Assembly: GCA_943787595.1 (NCBI GenBank) | Contig: CALSNA010000004.1 | Coordinates: 372,001 to 436,000 of the forward strand | Source of the DNA: an uncultured Pseudomonadales bacterium | GTDB taxonomy: Bacteria > Pseudomonadota > Gammaproteobacteria > Pseudomonadales > Balneatricaceae | DNA: 64,000 bases | Direction: 5' to 3' | Part shown: in pieces, positions 9,492 through 21,790 of the stretch | How positions within the stretch are numbered: the first letter of the stretch is position 1 | Layout: every line of letters starts with the position of its first letter | Notes under the pieces: model-generated | The model's input: the letters and a program-made list of their open reading frames with translations, nothing else | Database searches by the model: none | What the model was told of the DNA's origin: nothing | Program-made: the position numbers and the translations under genes

Positions 9492-10041
9492 GATAGAAAA
9501 AACTGGCCAGTTTACTTTGTACGCGCTTCTTTTGGTGACGGTGATACCCCTCGTATTTGCCATTGTGATGTATTTTGGGGCCTGGCTGGTGCCCAGTGAT
9601 CGCACCAATCATGGTCAGTTACTACTGCCTCCGGACAATATTAAATCCCTAAATTTAGAGGACACTCAAGGTTCCCCTTGGCCTACAGTTGGGCAGTCAC
9701 TAAACTGGTTAATGATATATTATGAGTCCCAGCCGTGCCAAGATACTTGCGTTGAACAGATGCGGTTAATGCGACAGGTGCATATTGCTCTTGGCAAGGA
9801 ATCGGGAAGAATACAACGCGTGCTGGTTTTACCTGATGTCTCTGAAAATATGCCACTAGAACAACAATACCCTCATCTGCAACTGCTTCAGTCTTATAAT
9901 CCGGAGCAATTTGCTATGGGAAAAGGGCTTTATATCGTAGATCCGAATGGAAACATAATGATGTACTACCCAGCTAATGATATGGGTCAGGCAGTGCGTA
10001 AGGATTTAAAGAAGCTATTGCGTAATTCAACAATCGGTTGA
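9484..10041 (+). CDS. Membrane-anchored thioredoxin-fold protein of the cox operon, SCO-like
   Basis: One N-terminal transmembrane helix followed by a periplasmic domain of about 140 residues resembling a thioredoxin/SCO fold: a CQDTC pair after a predicted beta strand (SLNWLMIYYE), then VLVLPDV and, later, GKGLYIVDPNGNIMMYY. SCO proteins carry CXXXC and deliver copper to CuA; this group in the same operon position is usually left as hypothetical. The start at 9484 (M-I-K-I-E-K) has an AGGAA site; a TTG at 9463 is less likely. Overlaps the SURF1 gene. Confidence 0.72.
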   Translation: MIKIEKTGQFTLYALLLVTVIPLVFAIVMYFGAWLVPSDRTNHGQLLLPPDNIKSLNLEDTQGSPWPTVGQSLNWLMIYYESQPCQDTCVEQMRLMRQVHIALGKESGRIQRVLVLPDVSENMPLEQQYPHLQLLQSYNPEQFAMGKGLYIVDPNGNIMMYYPANDMGQAVRKDLKKLLRNSTIG

Positions 10042-10053
10042 TTAGGAGACTAT

Positions 10054-11085
10054 ATGTTCGCACCGTTATGGAGTCTACGACTTGCGTGGCTGGGAATAGT
10101 TATTGTCTGTGTAGTTATTATACTAGGTGCTTGGACACGACTGGCCGATGCTGGTTTGGGGTGTCCGGATTGGCCAGGCTGTTATGGCTCCTTACTAGTG
10201 CCTACAGAACCACAATCTATTGCAGCAGCTGAGGCGCTCTATCCTGATGCTCCAGTGGACATTGCCAAGGGCTGGTTGGAGATGATTCATCGCTACTTTG
10301 CTACCGGCCTAGGTTTCGTTATCTTATTGCTTAGCTTGCTATCCTGGCGCTATCGCTACCAACTTGGATATCCATTCAAACATAGTCAGTTGCTGTTAGC
10401 CATGGTCATTCTGCAAGGTACTTTCGGTGCTTGGACGGTAACCTGGAAGCTTTTACCTCAAGTGGTAACCAGTCATTTACTGGGTGGCTTTATGACCGCT
10501 GGATTGCTCATGCTGTTTTTGATCAGGCTGTATCAAATGGGTCGGCCTGTTGAAGCACTGCGACTAGTACGGTTATCCCAAAAACAGTTGCAAAGATGGG
10601 TTATTGCTGGTCTGTTATTGTTAGTTGTGCAAATCTTCTTGGGTGGTTGGATGAGTGCCAATTATGCAGCTATGGCTTGTTCAGACCTTCCAGCATGTAA
10701 TGGTGAATGGTGGCCAGAGCAGAATTTTCGCCAGGGCTTTAATTTAACTCAGATTCTGGGACCTAATTATTTGGGTGGTTTATTGGATAGTAGTTCCCGT
10801 AAGGCCATTCATGTAACGCATCGTATAGGGGCTATAGTTTTAACTGTATACATGCTTTATTTAGGATTAATTCTATGGCGTAATCCAGATCAGCGCCTGC
10901 GCTACCTAGCGTATACAACCTGGGCACTGATTACTCTGCAATTCGCCTTGGGGCTGGCCAACATCTATTTTTACCTGCCATTGCCGATAGCTGTTGCACA
11001 TAACTTTGGTGCAGCCTGCCTGTTTTTGTTAATGTTAAGCTTGATGTATCTAACCCAAAGTTGCAGGGGGGCAATTAATGAGTAG
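10054..11085 (+). CDS. ctaA: Heme A synthase (COX15/CtaA)
   Basis: Oxidises the C8 methyl of heme O to the formyl group of heme A. About eight transmembrane helices in two four-helix halves, each with conserved histidines: MIHRYFATGLGFV and TSHLLGGFMTAGL in the first half, IHVTHRIGAIVLTVYM and VAHNFGAACLFL in the second. The opening GAWTRLADAGLGCPDWPGCYG is a strong signature. Length 343. Overlaps ctaB by eight bases. Confidence 0.93.
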   Translation: MFAPLWSLRLAWLGIVIVCVVIILGAWTRLADAGLGCPDWPGCYGSLLVPTEPQSIAAAEALYPDAPVDIAKGWLEMIHRYFATGLGFVILLLSLLSWRYRYQLGYPFKHSQLLLAMVILQGTFGAWTVTWKLLPQVVTSHLLGGFMTAGLLMLFLIRLYQMGRPVEALRLVRLSQKQLQRWVIAGLLLLVVQIFLGGWMSANYAAMACSDLPACNGEWWPEQNFRQGFNLTQILGPNYLGGLLDSSSRKAIHVTHRIGAIVLTVYMLYLGLILWRNPDQRLRYLAYTTWALITLQFALGLANIYFYLPLPIAVAHNFGAACLFLLMLSLMYLTQSCRGAINE

Positions 11086-11992
11086 CAGTATACCGGGCCA
11101 TGCTATGCAGGCATCAATCAGTTGGCGTGACTACTATGTCATGTGTAAACCCAATGTGGTTTTATTAATGCTACTGACAACTTTGGTTGGTATGCTTTTA
11201 TCTACAACTGGTATGATACCTTTAAAGATATTGATCGTGGGTCATTTGGGCATTGGTATGGCCGCTGCTTCCGCAGCTATAGTCAACCATATTCTTGATC
11301 GTCGTATTGATGCGCAAATGTCACGCACCCAAAACCGTCCGTTACCACAAGGTAAGGTGCCATTGGCTAATGCTATCATTCTTGCCATGCTGCTTGGTAT
11401 TTCAGGTATTAGCATGTTGGCAGTTTACGTTAATCTGTTAACCGCAGTACTTACGCTGGCAGCTCTGTTTGGTTATGCCTTTGTTTACACCGGTTTCTTA
11501 AAACGAGCTACACCCCAGAACATTGTGATCGGTGGTATTTCTGGAGCCATGCCACCCCTTTTGGGTTGGGTTGCAGTTACAAATACTTTTGAACCCAATA
11601 GCTTATTGTTGGTGTTGATTATTTCAGTATGGACACCACCGCATTTCTGGGCTCTAGCAATGCATAAAAGAGCTGAGTATGACAGTGCTGATATTCCCAT
11701 GCTGCCTGTCACTCATGGGCTTGAGTTTACCGGCTTACAGGTGCTTCTATATACTATCCTAATGGTGCTAGCTACCCTGTTGCCCTACGTCGTGGGTATG
11801 AGTGGTTTAATTTATCTTTTGAGTGCTACATTATTAAACTTGCGCTTTCTCTACTGGGCTTGGAAGTTATACCGTGCAGATGGTCAGAATGTGGCTATGA
11901 ATACATTCTGGTATTCCATTATTTATCTAGCATTACTGTTTATAGCACTTTTGGTAGATCATTATTTTCTGATCTATTTGCTTCCAGATTAA
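11078..11992 (+). CDS. ctaB: Heme O synthase (protoheme IX farnesyltransferase)
   Basis: Adds the farnesyl tail to protoheme, giving heme O for CtaA. UbiA-type membrane prenyltransferase with the two Asp-rich motifs: NHILDRRIDAQMSRT and, in the second half, AEYDSADIPMLPV, plus the family sequence SVWTPPHFWALA. About nine transmembrane helices, length 304. The ATG at 11078 overlaps ctaA; another ATG at 11105 is possible. Last gene of the oxidase operon; no SCO1 gene follows here, as it often does in Pseudomonas. Confidence 0.93.
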   Translation: MSSSIPGHAMQASISWRDYYVMCKPNVVLLMLLTTLVGMLLSTTGMIPLKILIVGHLGIGMAAASAAIVNHILDRRIDAQMSRTQNRPLPQGKVPLANAIILAMLLGISGISMLAVYVNLLTAVLTLAALFGYAFVYTGFLKRATPQNIVIGGISGAMPPLLGWVAVTNTFEPNSLLLVLIISVWTPPHFWALAMHKRAEYDSADIPMLPVTHGLEFTGLQVLLYTILMVLATLLPYVVGMSGLIYLLSATLLNLRFLYWAWKLYRADGQNVAMNTFWYSIIYLALLFIALLVDHYFLIYLLPD

Positions 11993-12185
11993 TGCATTCC
12001 TACTTGTGCTGGGAATAATGGTTTTTGGTTTCCCACTCTAATGAGTGAATCTGGTTAGTCATGCTACCCGACAATTTGCATTAATAATGAAAGTTTGTCG
12101 TTTGATCACAGAGTCTAAGCTTACCCACTAGCATTGATCATAATCAAAGCCATCAATACGGCACTACTGTATCACTGGAATTCCC

Positions 12186-14357
12186 ATGCTTCAGCAACTA
12201 TTTGCAACCTGTCCCAAAGCTATTGAGCCATTACTTGCGAATGAGCTTAACCAGCTGGGAGCAGCTAATATAAAACTGACCCAGGGTGGCGTTCACTGCA
12301 CGGGTGATATGCGTTTGGCTTATCGTATTTGTCTTTGGTCTAGGTTGGCAAACCGATTATTATTGTTGTTGCACACTGGTCCGGCAGAAACATCGGAACA
12401 GCTTTATTGCACGGTGCAGCAAGTCCCCTGGATGAAGCACTTGCTGCCAGAACAAACTTTCATGGTTGATTTTACTGGTCTGAGCCGGGGTATTGTCAAC
12501 ACTCATTTTGGCAGTTTGAAGGTTAAAGATGCGGTAGTTGATTATTTTAACCAACATGGTGTTGGACGGCCTCTGGTTGATCGGCATAGTCCACATGTGC
12601 GGATTAATGCTTTTTTGCATCGTGGCCAAGCTCGTATTAGCCTTGATTTAGCGGGTGACAGCCTACACCGGCGTGGATATCGTATTGATGGAGGCTTGAC
12701 TCCGCTGAAAGAAAATCTGGCAGCAGCCATCCTTATTAGATCTGGCTGGCCTGATATGGCAGTAACTAGACAACCTCTCATTGATCCTATGTGTGGTTCA
12801 GGCACTTTATTAATTGAGGCAGCTCTGATGGCAGCTGATGTGGCTCCAGGATTATTACGCCAGCGTTTTGCGTTACAGAATTGGTGTCAGTTTAATTCCC
12901 AACTTTGGCATGAGTTGTACCAACAAGCTGAACAGCGCAGTACACTTGGTAAAGCTGCCTTGAAGATTGAGTTCCATGGCTATGATGCCATGCCCAAGGC
13001 AGTATCCATAGCCCGGCAAAATATCCATGCTGCAGGTATGCATCGATTTATCCGGGTTAGCCAGCGTGAACTAAAAGACTGGCAGCCACTAACACATCAC
13101 GCTGATATTGGTACTGGTCTTATTGTGACAAATCCCCCGTATGGTGCCCGTACCAGTGAGGTAGCGCAAATGCGTTACCTGTATCAATATCTTGGGAAAC
13201 AGGTTGCACGCAGCTTTTCCGGCTGGCGTCTCGCATTGTTTACAGGTAATCCACAACTTGGTAAAGCTGTTGGCTTACGATCCAACAAACAATATCGCTT
13301 CTACAACGGTTCCATCATCAGTCAGTTGTTATTATTTGAACTAGATCAATACAATCGTTTTCATGAAACAATCCAGCCACAGAAGGTGGCTGATTCAGTA
13401 GAGCCACCTTTGGATCAAGGTGGGCAAATGTTTGCTAATCGGCTAAAAAAAAATGTCAAAAAACTAGCTCGATGGCAGCGCCAGGGTAATATTTCCTCTT
13501 ATCGTTTGTATGATGCGGATATGCCTGAATATGCTGTAGCCATAGATCGTTATGGCGATTATATTCAGGTGCAGGAATATGCTGCTCCTTCCAGTGTTGA
13601 TCACACACAGGCTGCTGCAAGACTATCACAGGTTATGTCAGCTGTATCACAGGTGTTACATGTGCCGCCGCAACATATTTTTCTTAAACAAAGGCGTCCT
13701 CAGAAAGGTCATAGTCAGTATTCTAAATTAGCGACATTGGAACAGATGATCAAGGTAGAGGAGGGTGGCTGTCGCTTACTCGTAAACCTTGTCGATTATT
13801 TAGACACAGGCTTATTTCTTGATCATCGCCTGGTTCGTTTGCAAATCCAGCATCTGGCTGCAGGTAAAACTTTCCTCAATTTATTCTGCTATAGTGCCAC
13901 CGCTACCATGCATGCTATTCAAGGTGGCGCCCGTCGTTCCTTGAGTGTGGATATGTCGCCTAAATATATCAGCTGGGGACAGCAGAATCTGGCACTCAAT
14001 GGTTTTGGTGAAGGGTTACATCGCTTCGAACAAGCTGATTGTTTGCAGTTTATTAAACAACATGCAAGCTCTTATGACCTGATTTTGCTTGATCCGCCCA
14101 CCTTTTCTAACTCAAAGAAAATGCAGGGCTCACTTGACATACAACGGGACCATCCGTGGCTAATTCGCCAGGTTATGCGTTGCCTTAATAGTGGTGGCTT
14201 ATTAATTTTCTCCAATCACTTTCGCCGTTTTTCCATGGCTGATTCCATCAAGGCTGAATTTGATGTCAAAGATATTACTGCTGAAACCCTTGATGTTGAT
14301 TTTAAACGTAATCCAAATATTCACAATTGCTGGGAAATTCGCCACCATCGATTATAA
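12186..14357 (+). CDS. rlmL: Fused 23S rRNA methyltransferase RlmKL (m2G2445 and m7G2069)
   Basis: Two SAM-dependent methyltransferases in one chain that modify 23S rRNA. N-terminal THUMP domain (to about residue 155), then the RlmL domain with PMCGSGTLLIEAALMA and the catalytic IVTNPPYG motif near residue 315, then the RlmK domain with FLNLFCYSATATMHA and LILLDPPTFSNSKKM near residue 635. Length 723, the usual size for the fused gammaproteobacterial form. It stands alone between two gene-free stretches. Confidence 0.95.
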   Translation: MLQQLFATCPKAIEPLLANELNQLGAANIKLTQGGVHCTGDMRLAYRICLWSRLANRLLLLLHTGPAETSEQLYCTVQQVPWMKHLLPEQTFMVDFTGLSRGIVNTHFGSLKVKDAVVDYFNQHGVGRPLVDRHSPHVRINAFLHRGQARISLDLAGDSLHRRGYRIDGGLTPLKENLAAAILIRSGWPDMAVTRQPLIDPMCGSGTLLIEAALMAADVAPGLLRQRFALQNWCQFNSQLWHELYQQAEQRSTLGKAALKIEFHGYDAMPKAVSIARQNIHAAGMHRFIRVSQRELKDWQPLTHHADIGTGLIVTNPPYGARTSEVAQMRYLYQYLGKQVARSFSGWRLALFTGNPQLGKAVGLRSNKQYRFYNGSIISQLLLFELDQYNRFHETIQPQKVADSVEPPLDQGGQMFANRLKKNVKKLARWQRQGNISSYRLYDADMPEYAVAIDRYGDYIQVQEYAAPSSVDHTQAAARLSQVMSAVSQVLHVPPQHIFLKQRRPQKGHSQYSKLATLEQMIKVEEGGCRLLVNLVDYLDTGLFLDHRLVRLQIQHLAAGKTFLNLFCYSATATMHAIQGGARRSLSVDMSPKYISWGQQNLALNGFGEGLHRFEQADCLQFIKQHASSYDLILLDPPTFSNSKKMQGSLDIQRDHPWLIRQVMRCLNSGGLLIFSNHFRRFSMADSIKAEFDVKDITAETLDVDFKRNPNIHNCWEIRHHRL

Positions 14358-17199
14358 AATTTTCTTACAGACTGAGCTTTCCTGGGATCTAGTTAAAACT
14401 TCATTAAGCACAAATAAATCTAGACAACAAAATCTTTAAAGTGAAGATAACTCGATCATCTACTGGCAAGCCCTACAATACAATGTCCAGGGCCAACTGC
14501 ATTAGACTTGGAATAGCAATGGCCTTGTCACCGGTCGCTACGCCACCACAATAGCTATAGCTATGTTCTGAACATGTAGACCACAGCGGGTATTTCTGGA
14601 AAGGCATCCGCAATTTTATGAAAAACGTCAGCCAATTGATGAAGACATGGAATAATAGTATTACCTCCACTATAAGGTTCGGTGATGACCACACACACTT
14701 TTTTTTGCCTTAAATGAGTAATTAATGTGATTTATAGGGATGATTTTTTATACAAACGGTATTTATCTCAGATAAGACTGTTTGAATTTTTATAGAAGGT
14801 GCTATTTTGGGCTAGAATGGGCTTTTAAACAATCAATAGAAAAATTAATTTTAGTAGTTGGTTAATATAAATTTTTTCAAAAAATTAACAAATATAATTT
14901 AATATAAAATATTTTTTATTTATCGAAAAGTATTCTGGCTAGTCTCTCATTGATATTCTTCTTGTTATGTTGAACAATTTTTATTGTTGTTTTAGTTTAT
15001 TTTATTAAATGATTAGGTCTTTAGATAATACCATAATTGTTAATTTGTATGGGCCCCTAAATTATTTGAGGTGATTGATATGGTGGCTAATTTTTTCCCC
15101 ATGTCTGTAGTGCTAATATCATCAGATGATTTTTTATACGAGAGCTAGCGCAGCAGGTCACACGGTATTTGGCAGTATAATATATTCTTGGGTGAAGCGT
15201 TAGAATTGCCTGGTTTGCGATATTGTTCTCTACCCCATGTCATTTGGGGAGTGACTACCGAACAGTTGTTATATTCTGAGTTACCTGAAAGGGGAGTGAC
15301 ATTATACGGGGCAGTATGTGTTTATCAAAGTCAATGGTGAGCATAAATACCCCATTTACTTTGGTGAAGAGAACTTCTGGCCATTAATTTATTTGGTGCA
15401 TCTGGATCTTTTAGTCCTCCAGTAGCGTTCAGCAAGTCTGCTCAGAGGTGAGCACCATTCAGTACATAATCTATAAACTCAAGTAAAGAGCACTAAAATA
15501 ATAATCACAGGATCGATTATATTTAGCCAGTGATTAAGTATAATTATCCAAACTACAGGGTGTGGTTATTTTAAAAGAGATAATTTAGTTATTTATAAAA
15601 ATTTAAAATTGACACTATTATTTTTTAAAGCAAAAAAAACTAACTATTGCCTGATGCCAGCAATATTTTCCTTACTGTATTTCCGTTTAACTTTTTATAT
15701 TTAATAGTATTTTTTATTGCTCTGTTTTTAGTTAATGTAAAAAATAAAATTTCAGAAAAATTATTACATATAGTTCTACCTACTATTGGGGCTGATTAGC
15801 ATAGTGAAAGATACTTAAAAAGATGGGTTACACACTCTAGTATAGAAAAAATGGACAAGTATTTATGAAAGTTATGGATATAAAATTAAAAAATTTATGT
15901 CACTTATTTCTGTAATTTTTAAAAATTAATCTCATGATTTAGGTTCAGAAAGCTACTGTTTATGATGTGATCGGTATAAAAAAGTATTACAGAACTACCC
16001 GTTATCGTAATATTATTTTTTGAGTATACTCCAGAAAAACAGTTTTTGGTAATACGCTGTCCAAGTGTAAAAAAATATAATATTTGGTTATTATCTAGAA
16101 TAAGAATCATATACATGCTACTTATTTTATGATGTTGACCATACTTCCATTTGTACCTCAAGGTTACAGTGACGAGTCAGTGTTAGTAAAAAAAATTCAC
16201 GCAACACATGAGTGTGAGGATAGAAGCAGCGCTTTTCGTACCAATTGCCTTGAATCCCATGCAAATTATGATGATCCACTGTTTGCACCAAAGCAAAAAA
16301 GTGCCACCTATCACTATGTTTATTTAGCAATCCAACAGCATCTGCGGGTTGTTCTGCTGACATCCTTAAACAGGCTGAGAGAACCGCTTGCGCTGGCGGA
16401 ACTGTGAACAAGTCAGCATACTAGATACCTGCTATTTAAGATGCGTAGGAAAAGTGATTAAAATGTAAAGGCTCATTTTCTGAAAGCGCTTGATACGAAG
16501 GTAGCCAAAGACGACATCATACTAATGAATCACATTTTCAAGCGCTGGAGCACAAGAAACAGAACAATAAATTCTGTGGTGAGCTAGATACTGCACATCT
16601 AGGTTATCTGGGCTCTCAAAATATGTAACCCCATCACTAACACAACCGCTTCGTAGGCAATTTAAGCCGCATTCTTTATCAAAGCAGATCTGCTTAATGA
16701 CCGGATGCCACCTTTCTACGCTGAAAAAACTTGCCTGTATTACATATTCTGGCTGACCAGAGTACGTGCTATTGTGATAAAACAAATTATCATAATTTCC
16801 AGCTATATCTGATTACAGTGCTTTACCGTAAAACATCAAGCTAACTGATTGGGTTTGACTACTGAATCAGCTTATTCACTATAGTAAGGGCACTTTCATT
16901 TTGTTAACTCACTTAATCCAGGGCTTTTAGACCTACATTGCAATAGTAAACAGCCTTCCCCATTGTACTAGAATGTTGATGAGTTTCATTTATCTAACGA
17001 GGCTAGGTTGTCCTGTTGAGTGTGAACATGCTCTAGGCACAGTATCCGGTCTTATTTAAGCACCGTCAGGTCTTGTTGAGAACATCTATTAGCGGTAAAA
17101 TAACATTTCTTACTATAGTTTGTGTCTTGATAAATCCATCAGCACTATAGCTTCTCCCATGTGGCCTCTAGTAAGGGTCACCACTGAGCAGGATATACC
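14358..17199. other. 2.8-kb AT-rich region without recognisable genes
   Basis: No open frame here matches a family I know. The stretch at 14.7-16.1 kb is markedly AT-rich. Around 15180-15430 the plus strand has pieces that look coding but in shifting frames (LPGLRYCSLPHVIWG and VFIKVNGEHKYPIYFGEENF), which suggests one decayed gene. Frames at 16127-16411 are open on both strands and 16522-16785 is open on the minus strand, again without recognisable motifs. No tRNA or other structured RNA is evident. The thrS promoter and any leader must lie at the right end. Confidence 0.5.
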
Positions 17200-19119
17200 A
17201 TGCCCATTATTACCCTTCCCGATGGCAGTCAACGCTCATTTGCTAAACCGGTTACAATAACTGAAGTTGCTGCTGACATTGGTCCTGGTTTAGCTAGGGT
17301 TGCCTTGGCTGGTAAAGTAGATGACAAGCTGGTGGATATGAGCACTGTGGTGGAAGCCGATATCCAGCTAGCCATTGTAACTACACGTGATTCAGATGGG
17401 CTTGAGATGTTGCGCCATTCCTGTGCTCATCTGATGGCTCACGCCGTTAAAGAATTATTTCCCGAAGTGCAGGTGACCATTGGTCCAGTGGTAGCTGATG
17501 GCTTTTACTATGACTTTGCTTATAAACGACCATTCACGACTGACGACTTGTGCCTGATTGAGCAGCGTATGAAGAATTTGGTCAAGGCAGATCTAGTTAT
17601 TAGCCGCCATGTTATGCAGCGTACTCAAGCGCTAGATTTCTTCCATAAACAGGGAGAAACTTACAAGGTTGCGATAATTGATACTATTGCTGATGAAGAA
17701 CCCCTATCTCTTTATCAACAGGGTAATTTTACTGATCTTTGCCGCGGTCCTCATGTTCCATCCACTGGATATATTAAAGCATTTAAATTAATGAAGGTGG
17801 CAGGGGCTTACTGGCGCGGTGATTCCAGCAATACTATGTTGACGCGCATTTATGGTACGGCTTGGGGGGATAAAAAAGACCTCAAAGCGTATCTGCACCG
17901 TATTGCTGAGGCAGAACGGCGTGATCATCGTAAAATTGGCCGTCAATTAGGTCTGTTTCACACCCAGGAAGAAGCACCTGGGATGGTTTTTTGGCACCCC
18001 AATGGTTGGATAATTTATCAGGTGATTGAGCAATACATACGGTTAAAACAGTGCACTGGTGGATATCAGGAAGTAAGAACTCCGCAGATGGTTGATCGTA
18101 GTCTTTGGGAACGCTCTGGTCATTGGGATAAGTTTAGCGACATGATGTTCACTACTTGCTCGGAAAACCGGGATTATGCAGTCAAGCCCATGAATTGTCC
18201 CTGCCATATCCAGATCTTCAACCAGGGTCTAAAAAGCTATCGTGATTTGCCCAAGCGCATGGCAGAATTTGGTTCTTGTCATCGCAATGAACTTTCCGGT
18301 ACATTGCATGGCATTATGCGGGTACGAAATTTTACCCAGGATGATGGGCATATTTTTTGTAGTGAGGGCCAGATTCAAGATGAGGTAGCCCTTTTTATTG
18401 ATTTTCTCCATGATATTTATTACGACTTTGGATTTGATGATATCATACTCAAACTGTCTACTCGCCCACAAAAGCGAGTCGGTTCCGATGCAGTATGGGA
18501 TAAAGCCGAGACTGCGCTGGCTCAAGCCCTTGATGCCAAGCAGTTAGAGTGGCAAGAGCTGCCAGGTGAGGGGGCATTTTATGGCCCCAAAATAGAATTT
18601 TCTTTGCGTGACTGCTTGGGCCGAGTTTGGCAATGTGGCACTATGCAGGTGGATTTTTCCATGCCAGGAAGACTTGATGCCCAGTTTGTTAATGAACTTG
18701 GTGAGCGGGAAGTTCCAGTGATGCTACATCGGGCCGCACTGGGATCATTTGAACGTTTCATTGGTATCTTAATCGAAAATTGTGCTGGAGCTATGCCGCC
18801 CTGGCTGGCACCTACGCAGGTAGTAATTTTGAACATTACCCATAAACAGTCCTCTTTTTGTCAGTATATTGAAGAAAAATTGATAAAAAATGGCTTCAGG
18901 GCTTCTGTAGACTTGAGAAACGAGAAAGTAGGCTTTAAAATTCGCGAGCATACTATATTGAAGGTGCCTTATCTGTTAGTAGTAGGTGATAAGGAGGTTG
19001 ATAGCCAAACTGTAACCGTACGTACTCGCAGTGGTCAAAACCTAGGTAATATGAGCTTAGATTCATTTAGGAAGTTGCTTGATGAAGCTGTAGCACAGAA
19101 AGGCCGTTTCAGTTTCTGA
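17200..19119 (+). CDS. thrS: Threonyl-tRNA synthetase
   Basis: Class II synthetase charging tRNA-Thr. In order: TGS domain (residues 1-60, beginning [14 protein letters not shown]), the editing domain with [16 protein letters not shown], the catalytic core with motif 2 [17 protein letters not shown] and [10 protein letters not shown], and a C-terminal anticodon-binding domain. Zinc-binding Cys/His are in place (NCPCH and others). Length 639, typical. First gene of the conserved thrS-infC-rpmI-rplT cluster; the next start is 48 bases on. Confidence 0.97.
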   Translation: MPIITLPDGSQRSFAKPVTITEVAADIGPGLARVALAGKVDDKLVDMSTVVEADIQLAIVTTRDSDGLEMLRHSCAHLMAHAVKELFPEVQVTIGPVVADGFYYDFAYKRPFTTDDLCLIEQRMKNLVKADLVISRHVMQRTQALDFFHKQGETYKVAIIDTIADEEPLSLYQQGNFTDLCRGPHVPSTGYIKAFKLMKVAGAYWRGDSSNTMLTRIYGTAWGDKKDLKAYLHRIAEAERRDHRKIGRQLGLFHTQEEAPGMVFWHPNGWIIYQVIEQYIRLKQCTGGYQEVRTPQMVDRSLWERSGHWDKFSDMMFTTCSENRDYAVKPMNCPCHIQIFNQGLKSYRDLPKRMAEFGSCHRNELSGTLHGIMRVRNFTQDDGHIFCSEGQIQDEVALFIDFLHDIYYDFGFDDIILKLSTRPQKRVGSDAVWDKAETALAQALDAKQLEWQELPGEGAFYGPKIEFSLRDCLGRVWQCGTMQVDFSMPGRLDAQFVNELGEREVPVMLHRAALGSFERFIGILIENCAGAMPPWLAPTQVVILNITHKQSSFCQYIEEKLIKNGFRASVDLRNEKVGFKIREHTILKVPYLLVVGDKEVDSQTVTVRTRSGQNLGNMSLDSFRKLLDEAVAQKGRFSF

Positions 19120-19166
19120 ATTATGCCCTATCCTACGGCGCCGAAATAAATTACGGAGAAATTAAG

Positions 19167-19706
19167 ATTAAACAAGAATTTAGTAAAAGTCGAGCCAAGC
19201 GCCCTGCCATCAATCAAAATATTGAAGCGAACCGTGTTCGCCTAATTGATGCTGATGGCAAACAAGTTGGCATTGTTGATATTGAATATGCCCTGCAAGA
19301 AGCTGAAACCGCCAAGCTGGATTTAGTAGAAATCGTTGCCGATGCCGATCCTGTGGTCTGTAGGATTATGGATTATGGTAAGCGCGTTTTCGAAGTAAAA
19401 AAACGCAAAGTGGCTTCTAAAAAAAAGCAAAAGCAGACAAGTGTCAAAGAAATCAAGTTCCGTCCTGGAACAGACGTGGGAGATTATCAGGTCAAGCTGC
19501 GCAACCTGATACGATTCTTGCAAAACGGTGATAAGGCTAAGGTGACTATACGCTATCGTGGTCGAGAGATGGTCCACCAGGCATTGGGTGCTAAGCTATT
19601 GCAGCGTGTTGAACATGATCTACTGGATCATGGTACCGTAGAGCAATTCCCAAAACTGGAAGGCCGCCAGCTGACAATGGTGCTAGCGCCGAAAAAAAAG
19701 CACTGA
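19167..19706 (+). CDS. infC: Translation initiation factor IF-3, AUU start codon
   Basis: IF-3 binds the 30S subunit and checks start codon and initiator tRNA. 179 residues: N-terminal domain with the ribosome-contact motif [11 protein letters not shown], lysine linker, and C-terminal domain with [13 protein letters not shown] and RYRGREM. No ATG, GTG or TTG lies at the required place: the first methionine codon is 62 codons into the protein. An ATT at 19167, eight bases after GGAG, aligns with the AUU start of E. coli infC, which lets IF-3 repress its own translation. A second ATT at 19161 is too close to the ribosome site. Confidence 0.92.
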   Translation: MKQEFSKSRAKRPAINQNIEANRVRLIDADGKQVGIVDIEYALQEAETAKLDLVEIVADADPVVCRIMDYGKRVFEVKKRKVASKKKQKQTSVKEIKFRPGTDVGDYQVKLRNLIRFLQNGDKAKVTIRYRGREMVHQALGAKLLQRVEHDLLDHGTVEQFPKLEGRQLTMVLAPKKKH

Positions 19707-19826
19707 GATCTACCGTGCGCTACTGATGCAGTGCTAGTGGAAGCAAAGTTTGTTGGTGGTCTGGGTTTGAAGTAATTTGAGCCCAATGCCGTTATAATTC
19801 ATATATAAATGTGCCGAGTAATTTCA

Positions 19827-20021
19827 ATGCCAAAAATAAAATCCTGCAGTGCAGCTGCAAAACGATTTAAAAAAACTGCTAATGGCTTTAAGCACAAGCA
19901 GTCATTTACCAGTCATATTTTGACTAAGAAAACCCCTAAACGTAAGCGCCAACTGCGGGGCCTGCTGCAAGTTAATGCGGCTGACAAACCACTGGTTAAG
20001 CGCATGCTGCCCTACATTTAA
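19827..20021 (+). CDS. rpmI: 50S ribosomal protein L35
   Basis: 64 residues beginning [20 protein letters not shown] and rich in Lys and Arg, the standard L35 form. An upstream ATG at 19809 would add six residues not found in the family, so the start is set at MPKIKS. Lies 120 bases after infC and 28 before rplT, as in the conserved cluster. Confidence 0.95.
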   Translation: MPKIKSCSAAAKRFKKTANGFKHKQSFTSHILTKKTPKRKRQLRGLLQVNAADKPLVKRMLPYI

Positions 20022-20049
20022 TGAGTTTGACCACTGGAAATAAAATATT

Positions 20050-20406
20050 ATGTCTCGGGTAAAACGTGGTGTGCAAGCACACCGTCGCCATAAGAAGATC
20101 TTGAAACAAGCTAAAGGCTATTACGGTGCACGTAGCCGGGTATTCCGGGTTGCTAAACAAGCCGTTATAAAGGCTGGACAATATGCGTATCGTGACCGGC
20201 GTCAGCGCAAGCGCCAATTCCGTGCTCTATGGATTACTCGGATCAATGCAGGCGCACGGCAAAATGGCCTATCTTACAGTCGCTTTATGGCTGGACTAAG
20301 GAAATCAACGGTGGACCTTGACCGCAAAATTCTAGCTGATCTAGCCATCCATGACAGGATAGTATTTGGCAAACTTGTTGAGCAGGCTAAGCAAGCCTTG
20401 GCTTGA
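20050..20406 (+). CDS. rplT: 50S ribosomal protein L20
   Basis: 118 residues beginning [17 protein letters not shown], the invariant L20 opening, followed by the globular rRNA-binding part ([20 protein letters not shown]). L20 is needed early in 50S assembly and, in E. coli, represses its own operon by binding the mRNA. Ends the infC-rpmI-rplT cluster; the pheST genes follow after a 309-base gap. Confidence 0.97.
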   Translation: MSRVKRGVQAHRRHKKILKQAKGYYGARSRVFRVAKQAVIKAGQYAYRDRRQRKRQFRALWITRINAGARQNGLSYSRFMAGLRKSTVDLDRKILADLAIHDRIVFGKLVEQAKQALA

Positions 20407-20669
20407 TAAGTAGTCAACTAATCTGGATGTTGTGTGTATCCTCCTGTACGCTTAAGTATGGGTTGATTCAACTACAATGTAGCATGCCCAGCATAGATCT
20501 TAAGCTTACCCTTAATTTCGCATTGTTACCTGTTATGGTGCTGTAACAGGCTTCTCAGGCAGGTATCAGTAGGTGAGCTAGGTTCGCTTCTGGAATAACC
20601 GGATCAACCTACTTAATTGGCATTGATAACATGTTTGGGCTGAGTTAAGTAATGCGATATTTATGTAAG

Positions 20670-21714
<1,045 letters not shown>

Positions 21715-21790
21715 AAAGTAGTTCTGTTGTTGCCGATTTGTAGTAAATAAATTCGATTGTATGTGTCCTTGAATATATTGGAACAGTATC

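Noticed and set aside
16127-16411. Overlapping open frames on both strands in the desert
   Set aside because: No family motifs, no ribosome site of note; open frames of this size occur by chance.
20407-20669. Leader peptide like E. coli pheM
   Set aside because: Short frames here (such as MRYLCKG) are not rich in phenylalanine.
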